This document shows positions 57,489-64,000 of a stretch of DNA of 64,000 bases, in pieces. The stretch is from Bursaphelenchus xylophilus (taxonomy: Eukaryota > Nematoda > Chromadorea > Rhabditida > Aphelenchoididae). The translations under genes and the position numbers were made by a program. The stretch's first letter is position 1. Each line of letters opens with the position of its first letter. The stretch lies in contig CAJFCV020000001.1 in NCBI GenBank assembly GCA_904066235.2, forward strand, positions 6,882,001 through 6,946,000. Direction: 5' to 3'. The notes beneath the pieces were generated by a model that did no database searches, was not told the DNA's origin, and was given only the letters and a program-made list of their open reading frames with translations.

Positions 57489-60400
57489 ATGTCTATGATC
57501 AGCACCGTGGAAGACTTGATTTGGGGGAAAGTGGACGAAACAGAATATTTAAGGAAGGTGGTGGAAGATGATAACGTAGATTTGGACGCTCTTTCCCAAA
57601 AAGTACGCTCAATCCAGTCTGATTTACACATCCAGTTGAGAAAAGGGGTAAGATGCCTGAGAAAGTTTAATAAGGTATCTAACATTTTGGTTATAGGTGG
57701 AAGAGAACTACCCGAAGTTGCTTGAACAAGTCGGGGCCATTGAAACCTTGGATCGGGTTCAATCTGGGTTCAACGAAGAGATGAGAATGGTGGATGATAA
57801 AGCCAAACAAGTTAAGCATTTCTTTGCCCAGAGCTATGACCATTTACGGAGTGATTGTGATGCCATGGAGAATTTGGTGTTGTTTTCCAGAGTGATTTCG
57901 GATACGTTAAGGTGGGGAAAAAGTATAATTTGTTAACGTAATACATGTAATGATTGTGCGATGTAATATATTTCGTCTTATTTTGACTCAAATTGCGTAA
58001 CATTTCCGCAATATTGCGAAAGTTTTTGGTCTCTCCCCGTAGAGATTTTTTTCTCTCTTTTTCAATGCGCACAAGGGAATGGTGTGAGACCTGCTCTATC
58101 CACCTGTACCAGTCATTTTCCCAAGCGCTGGGGGAGACCATTCCCTTGTCAGTGAAGAATTTCGCATCTCTTGGCTGGAAGCTCGACAGCCAAATCTCCA
58201 CAAACCGGGATTTTTTGCCAGTCAAGACGAAAAAGTTTTAGGTCGCACTATTGTTATATTATCAATTTAATGTTATAAGTTTTTAGATGCCAAGAACTGA
58301 TTCGTATTTGGGAAAAGGAGGAAAGGGACATGTTAACCAAAGCTGAATGTGCCAACGAACTGAAGGCATTATGTCTGGAAAACACAATATTCGCTTCAGT
58401 TCCCTGGATAAATAATGGCTTCTTAAAGAAAGTTACTGTAATTTGTGCCCAAACGTCCAGTGAAGCAGTTGAAGAACTGAAACAGTCTCTGTCGACGCTT
58501 AATGTTTCTCATGTCAACACTTGCCTGAAGGCGTTTTCATATCTTTTCGATCACGATGGTTGTACGAAGGAATTGAGGGCAATTATGGACGAATCGCTGC
58601 AATCGATCGACTTGTTGTTTATGAATTTACTGTCGGCCAAGACAAGTGATGGCGTTTCGAGACAGCTCTCAAGGATTGGAAACAACCTTCATACCTACTT
58701 GGAGAGATTTCATGTTTTAGGTTGGTTTTACAAGACAAATATAATACTTTTATGGGGGCTCATACTTTTAGACGGGACCTATCTCAAAAACACGTAAATG
58801 GACGCGCACTGTCCGCAAATAAAAAAAGGTTGGCAAAATATACCACTATACGTTTAAGAGTAGCATCCGAAACTTTCACATCAAATTTTTTGCTAAGCAT
58901 TGAGTTATACACAAAAAGATTTGCATTTTCGGTCAGCGAAAATCATGCTGATTAGGAATATATGAGAGGTTCCGGGTAAATTCAAATTTTTTTCGGTCGT
59001 GATAATCGAAAAAAATCAGACGCGGCCATATTGTATTTTTTACCTGCAATGTGCAGAGCCCAAGACAGGATAAAACTTGTCCTGAACGGTGGAATGGATT
59101 TTTCGCACTTCGCTAATTTTTTTTCCTGATACAATGCGGAAGAAAAAATTGCTAAAAAATTTGAATTTACCCGGAACCCCTCTTATATGTAAAATTTGGC
59201 TACTCAATATGCCCCGGTTTATTGCCCAAAATAAATATTTTCTTTCCCAACGCGGAAGTAGTACATTGGGCGATGACTTTTATGGTACTTTTGGTCATCA
59301 TGCCAATCTTAAACGCTTCGTTGTGATATCTGATCGTTGAAAAGCGGATATTTTCTTATATTTTTGTTATCAAGCGTTCGGCGCGGGTAAGGCAGCTTCG
59401 GATAACGATACAAAGCTGGGAAATGGCTCAACACAAGCCTTCCAGCATTCCAAATTCCATATGCTAAAAATTTCTTCGCCAAGATTTCCGTTTTTGCAGG
59501 AGCTGAGAATGCGTTGTACTTTTCGAATAAGGTGGCAACAATCTTAAGGAATCGAATGCCAGTGGAAACCGAGTATATGATGAGATTAGTGCAGACTGTC
59601 AGCAAATGTTTACTACCTCACGCCGAGGCTATTGTGAAGCCAATCAGAGATGCCCTGGGGCCATTAAAGACGGCCATTTTGAGTCAATCATTAGCTCGTT
59701 TATTCGAACTTGTCAATGATACCTTCTCCCAGGAAGATCTAAAGGGCCCCGTCATTGTGGAAAAGGTATCATCTTTTAATTTATATACCTCTCCGTTCCA
59801 GTTGAATGGCGCCATAAAGTCCGAGATAAACAGTTTTTCCTGGGACAATGAATTGCAAAAACAAGTGGAGGGGAATGTTGCGAAAACATTGCAAATTATC
59901 GCTGCCAAGATAGAAGAACAGATAATTGTAAATCCGGAGGTTCTGAGATTGAGCGGCAGAGTCAGCAAGGCTCAGGCCGCTAATTACCAGCTCTTAAGTG
60001 TCGCATATGCCTTCAGAAAGTAGGTTCTATCAAGTCAATATATACGATTACAGACAATGGCCTCTTTATTCCGACTGTATCCGTGCTTTCATCGATCCCC
60101 AGCTCCGATTAATAGTTGATACGATGAAGGAGACCATCATTCTGGTTTTGGATTCCATGCACGAAGAAGATCTTAATCGAGAACTGCAACAATCGCCGTG
60201 CTCTTTGTACATGGGAGAGTTGTGTGACCATTTGAAAGTCTTTCGGACCCATATCAACCACATTGAACCCTTGGCAGAATCCCTGGAAACGTTGCCCAAC
60301 TTTATAAACTTTATCATCGAACAGTTCCTCCTCAACAGCACATTGACTACGACTTTCGCTCCTCTGGTCAGAACACGGTTAGTCAAAGATTTTGGAGCTT

Positions 60401-60831
60401 TGTGCAAGATGTTGCAGGTAATCATTGAAAGTTTTCTTATTTTTTTTTTATCAAAACTACTGGAGAATTATATCAGTAAATTTTAGAGCTTAAACTGTAA
60501 TTCGTCCAAATTTCTGAATAACAGAAACCTCCTCTCGCAACTGTTGAATTCTGAGGAAATAGATTACAACTACGATGTCAAACAGATCCCTTGTTGGTTT
60601 ATAACCCAGTTGGGAATAAGGATCGCCAATCTCCAGCTACCTTATGAATCAGCCGACTGGACTCGAAAAGAGTATATCAACTGGTTCAACAGTCAAGTTG
60701 ATCTGGACCGCATGCAATTCTTACTCAATGTTGTCAAGATTTACGAGAATTCCGGCAAAGCAAAGAATGAGAAGGTCGAGCGGCTGAAGGACTTCATTGT
60801 AACTACAATTGCCACTCTTAATGCTCCATGA
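57489..60831 (+). CDS. cog5: COG complex subunit 5 (COG5)
   Basis: Subunit of the conserved oligomeric Golgi complex, needed for retrograde intra-Golgi transport and glycosylation. Six exons (57489-57647, 57697-57911, 58287-58720, 59500-60019, 60054-60417, 60487-60831) give 678 residues. The N-terminal coiled region (SIQSDLHIQLRKGVEENY, LLEQVGAIETLDRVQSGF) matches the COG5 signature of LH-Q followed by LL-QA--IE-LE. The helical bundles follow (TTFAPLVRTRLVKDFGALCKMLQ near the C-terminus). It is shorter than human COG5 (839), mainly through a compact C-terminus. Two introns (57912-58286 and 58721-59499) carry repeats; the rest are 34-69 bp. It is likely co-transcribed with tufm. Confidence 0.88.
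57940..58230. repeat. Deletion derivative of the 24.9-26.6 kb palindrome
   Basis: In the COG5 intron, 58072-58148 is a 77-bp CAAGGGAATGG...CCATTCCCTTG mini-palindrome. Both flanks (GCGTAACATTTCCGCAATAT on the left; GGCTGGAAGCTCGACAGCC on the right) resemble the flanks of the 25137-26289 element in inverse order. It is therefore a shortened copy that kept the outer sequence and the ends and lost the arms. Confidence 0.5.
58952..59192. repeat. Dispersed repeat in COG5 intron
   Basis: Ends GAGAGGTTCCGGGTAAATTC and GAATTTACCCGGAACCCCTC, with core TGCAATGTGCAGAGCCCAAG. It is the second copy of the repeat in the last WDR11 intron (35325-35594). Confidence 0.6.
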
Positions 60832-60866
60832 AAACGACAATTTTGGTGAATGTTTATGTTATCTTT

Positions 60867-61016
60867 CAGTTTGTCGGGAGGGTAATGTGGACTCGTCGTA
60901 GCAAAATGTCTTGTCGTCACATTCACGCACCAAATCCCCAGCCGCGCCTAGCCGTCGCAAACCGATAATTGGCGATTCCAAGGCGCGGGAAGTCCGCATT
61001 ATTTTCCCGACAGACT
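60867..61016. mobile_element. 150-bp MITE, CTGTCGG ends, copy 2
   Basis: Ends CAGTTTGTCGGGAGGGTAAT and CATTATTTTCCCGACAGACT; interior GCGCACCAAATCCCCAG and GCGATTCCAAGGCGCGG parallel the copy at 50602-50762. It lies 35 bp after the COG5 stop codon, likely within its 3' UTR. Confidence 0.6.
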
Positions 61017-61754
61017 AATATTTATATTCTGTGATAAAAGTAAACTATGAGTGGCTTAAAGTATTCAGGATTGAAAGACTGTCATTGGGCCATTTTCTTT
61101 AGCGCCATGGCAAGCACTTGAGGTCAGAGTAACGGACCAGGGGGGGGAGCAAAGGAAGGGCGGGTGCTTTGTTCCTTTGATCACGCCGCCTGTCCTAGCA
61201 AAAAAAAGAAAAATGAAGGAAGGACGGGCAGTCGAAAGGGAGACCAATTCAACGCCAAACTGGACGTCGGCCTTCTGATGACGATGTTGTTCGTCTTCAT
61301 TTTCCTATTAAATCCCTTCTCGTTCACTCGTCGTTTCTTATCGTGATATTCCATTTTTCGCATCCGAAAGGCGGCAAAACATCAAATGAGGGCTGTGTTA
61401 ACGACTCCGCTTAAAACGAAGCAAGCGCACCGCAAAGACCCGTCTCCCATGGCTATCAGTCTCGGCGGGTTGCTGATTGCGCCCCCCCCCTTTAGGGATC
61501 CAACCGGGGCCATGGCTCGGGTCATCTGGCGCGAGGTCTTTCTGAATATGGAGAGGGGTAAAATAAGATGGAAAAGCCTTTCTCATTCCTTGAACCGAGG
61601 AGGCAGACATGTGGCGTGGCTGGAGTCAGAGCATCTTTTTTATTTCTTTTTAAACGCGTTTTTAATCCGTTTAATACCCCTTCTTCGTTTGTCCTAATAC
61701 GCCGTCCTTCAGGACAGTTCCCAAGCTCAATTAACTATTCATGAAACTGACGTA
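61017..61754. promoter_or_regulatory. Upstream region of the axin gene
   Basis: G/C-richer than its surroundings, with G and C runs (about 61140-61148 and 61481-61490). Open frames here do not splice in frame to the axin exon. An acceptor-like CCTTCAG at 61707 precedes frame-compatible sequence. A short upstream ORF (ATG AAA CTG ACG TAA, 61741-61755) overlaps the chosen axin ATG. Confidence 0.35.
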
Positions 61755-63630
61755 ATGAGGAAAGATTATTGGTGGGCAGATCTGGATCAGGTCTTGGAGG
61801 ATGGGGATGCTTGTGAAGTAAGTGTCATTAAAAAATAATCATTGGCAAATGTTTGAAGGCGTTCATGCAATGGATCCAGAACGAGAGCAATGCCCTTCCG
61901 TTTAATCTTCACTTCTCGATTGTCGCCTTCAAAAAAATGTTTGAAGTGAGGGATTCAGATGCGCGAAAATTGGCAGAAGAAATACATGAGGAATATCTGA
62001 GTGATAATAACAAGCTCTGCATCTTCAATGATCGACGAATAAGTGACAGAATACAGCAGAGATTGCAAGACAAAAACTTTCCTATCGATAAATCTCTGTT
62101 CGATGAATGCATCCCTTATGTGAGAAAGTTCCTCCAGGCCCAATTACAATCCTTCCATCAGTCCCAGGAGTTTCTGGACTTGTGGAATTCCGTGGAACGT
62201 TCCACAGGGCATATTCAACGCCCATCCACTTCTTCCGTCGACGCAACACATTCATCTTTTGATTCAAAATATAAAACAAACACACATCGACGTGAGACCA
62301 AGCTGACATCGCGAACATTACTCCGAACTCAGCATGATCGAGATTTGGTTCTGGGTCAGAGGTAACAGCTATTTCTGTAAATCAGCCTTTTTTCAGTCAT
62401 GTTGAGCGTCTCTTTGGGATTCATTCGACGACCCTGAAACATCCTTATGTGTGTAACGCCACAACAAGCAAGAATGATTCTACAGTATCTTCCAACTTGT
62501 CTAATGAACGGAAAAAGGCTTACAATAAGGAACATCCTTTAGTGCCCAACGATACTGTAAGTCCATCAAGAATACAGTATCAAATAATTTTTTTTGTATA
62601 ATAATTGAAATAAAAAAATTTTAGCGTAGTTTTAACGGCCCTCAACCCGCCTTCCGCCATGACACAGACGATGGACGAAGAGTATTTGCCGACTTGCTCA
62701 TCAAAAAACTTACAATATTGGATGGAAAGCAGAATCGAACAGAGAAAATGAATGAGAAAATCAAGGAGATCGACAAGAGGAACAATTTCTCGGCCCGGGA
62801 CGCCGTCATCTTCGTCGGAAAGTCTGATTCGGCTTATGATTTCGCTGATGATGACGACGATCTGGACTCCTATGTGAAGAGAAGAATGATGGATTCCAAC
62901 AAACCTTCTCCGACACGACAATCCCCATTGAATGGGTCATTCAAGAACAGGCGCCGCTCTCCAAGTAAGTTCTACCTTTTATGTATATGTGCACGACTAA
63001 CGGAAGGAAATACTAATATTTTTTATAGGATCTTGCTCTCCCGATCGCCCTAAGAAGGAAGTCTTCGATCCAATGAGTTGGTCGATGTCGGGAGTGTCCC
63101 ATAATATGTCGAGCAATTCTTGTAAAAGCAAGAAGCCATCCAGATATGAATATGATGACGATACTTCCGGAATCGGATCCATGGCCACCACCTACTTGTC
63201 CAACGCTTCTTTACCCATTAAGAAGAAGCATCGAGCAATGGTGTTCCAAAAGGCCAGAGAAATGTCGAGCAAGAATCAGTGCTTAGAGTAAGCAGGCAAT
63301 TCTTTCCCACCATTCTTTTCAGCTCCCATAACATCCCGACCAAACTCAGCCTAAAGGGTTCTGACGGAGTTCCTATTGTCGCGCATGTCCCAAAATCAAA
63401 GATCACGTTGAAAGAGTTCAGGAAATACATGTCCATCTCCTCTAAAGCGAAGAAAAGGCAAGTTGTTTGAGTCCTAATTAAAGTATTGCTTCAGACTTTA
63501 TTTCAAATCACATGCTGAAGATCCGAATGCGCCATACGAATTGCTGCTGGTGGAAGACGATGCTTCGTTTGTTCCCGTCTTCGAAGGTTGCGTGGCGGCC
63601 GAATGCCGAAGTTTTTCGGATTCGGATTAG
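61755..63630 (+). CDS. Axin (PRY-1-type): RGS plus DIX domains
   Basis: Scaffold of the beta-catenin destruction complex; PRY-1 is the C. elegans axin. Seven exons (61755-61817, 61859-62361, 62397-62556, 62625-62964, 63029-63287, 63323-63457, 63495-63630) give 531 residues. The RGS domain is at residues about 1-135 (MRKDYWWADLDQVLEDGDAC, RKFLQAQLQSFHQSQEFLDLW). The middle is low-complexity with basic and acidic patches. The DIX domain is the last 80 residues or so (DGVPIVAHVPKSKITLKEFR, KRLYFKSHAED, ELLLVEDDASFVPVFEG), used for head-to-tail polymerisation with Dishevelled. Intron 6 (63458-63494) uses a GC donor. The ATG at 61755 is the first usable one; further N-terminal sequence from an upstream exon is possible. 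The stop is 19 bp from that of the facing ankyrin gene. Confidence 0.9.
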
Positions 63631-63649
63631 CACCGTGTTGGTCAATCAA

Positions 63650-64000
63650 CTAGGCCAATGAACTGGTAGGCCGCGAAACTGACCGAGCGGCCTTTTTGTG
63701 GTTGTTGAGAACGAACTTGCCATCCGATGGGGTTATCTTAACAGCGGGTATTGGAGGTGCAGATCGTACTCGTGGCCTGGCAATCACCGGCATATCTCCA
63801 CCGATCAGAGGGATGGCCACGAGGCAAGCAACCTGCTTCAAGTTATCAGAAGCCGTCGACAACTTCTTATCCGGGACCTTGTGGCCCGGCTCCAACATGA
63901 AATGAGCGATCGTTTGTGCACATTCAGTACGACCAACGTATTCGGCCCATTCGAGAGCACAGAATTGCCGACCAAAGTCACGTTTGTATGGATCCGCACC
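63650..64000 (-). CDS. Ankyrin-repeat protein, C-terminal part
   Basis: An open frame runs in from the right edge of the window and stops at 63650-63652. Its first visible residues, GADPYKRDFGRQFCALEWAEYVGRTECAQTI, form the end of an ankyrin repeat (GADP, ALEWAEYVGR). After that comes an 80-residue tail rich in Pro, Ala and Ser without a recognised domain. The tail resembles ANKRD33-like proteins only in the ALEWA/ALDWA repeat, so the subfamily is open. Confidence 0.7.
   Translation of the reverse strand, partial: GADPYKRDFGRQFCALEWAEYVGRTECAQTIAHFMLEPGHKVPDKKLSTASDNLKQVACLVAIPLIGGDMPVIARPRVRSAPPIPAVKITPSDGKFVLNNHKKAARSVSRPTSSLA

Noticed and set aside
1..64000. CRISPR arrays, bacterial operons, rRNA genes
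   Set aside because: None seen; the sequence is eukaryotic and its repeats are transposon-derived.

Overview
This window is nuclear DNA from a nematode. The evidence is very short introns (most 29-45 bp) with TTTAG/TTTCAG acceptors, a patched-related (PTR) protein, a degenerin-type channel with EGF-like repeats inserted (EGAS-like), an axin of PRY-1 type, and a likely two-gene operon with an intergenic stretch of about 0.1 kb. I cannot name the species. It is probably not Caenorhabditis, because the introns are unusually small and TTTAG acceptors are common. All exon models come from splicing by eye. For ten genes I checked that the summed exon length is a multiple of three.

Layout. 1-0.7 kb (+): 3' end of a SYAP1-like BSD protein. 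0.7-4.2 kb (-): Cas/BCAR1-type scaffold. 5.4-10.8 kb (+): MPRIP/outspread-type PH and coiled-coil protein. 11.7-13.6 kb (+): R7-family RGS protein (EAT-16/EGL-10/RGS7). 14.2-15.7 kb (-): MCRS1 FHA protein. 15.7-20.9 kb: intergenic, rich in transposable elements. 20.9-29.8 kb (-): GRDP (DUF1399) protein whose last 38-bp coding exon lies beyond a 5.75-kb intron full of palindromic elements. 30.8-33.9 kb (+): MARCH6/TEB4 E3 ligase. 34.1-35.2 kb (+): calumenin/reticulocalbin. 35.2-39.0 kb (-): WDR11. 39.4-40.0 kb (-): small secreted cysteine-containing protein. 41.0-44.5 kb (+): PTR protein. 44.8-48.8 kb (-): DEG/ENaC channel with EGF-like repeats. 49.1-50.3 kb (-): SHC adaptor. 50.3-54.0 kb: intergenic repeats. 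54.0-57.4 kb (+): mitochondrial EF-Tu. 57.5-60.8 kb (+): COG5. 61.8-63.6 kb (+): axin. 63.65 kb to the end (-): C-terminus of an ankyrin-repeat protein.

The genes do not form one pathway. Several are signalling parts (RGS, axin, SHC, Cas, MPRIP) and several are secretory-pathway parts (MARCH6, calumenin, WDR11, COG5). Convergent neighbours are packed tightly, with stop codons 9, 19 and 52 bp apart. EF-Tu and COG5 look co-transcribed.

The most unusual content is the mobile DNA. A set of foldback elements of different sequence share the terminus CAAGGG and mostly have 3-bp TAA/TTA target duplications, the signature of PIF/Harbinger-type MITEs. Three of them carry tRNA-like box A/box B (pol III promoter) sequences. 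A separate 1.2-kb foldback has an exact 5-bp GC-rich duplication (CGAGG).
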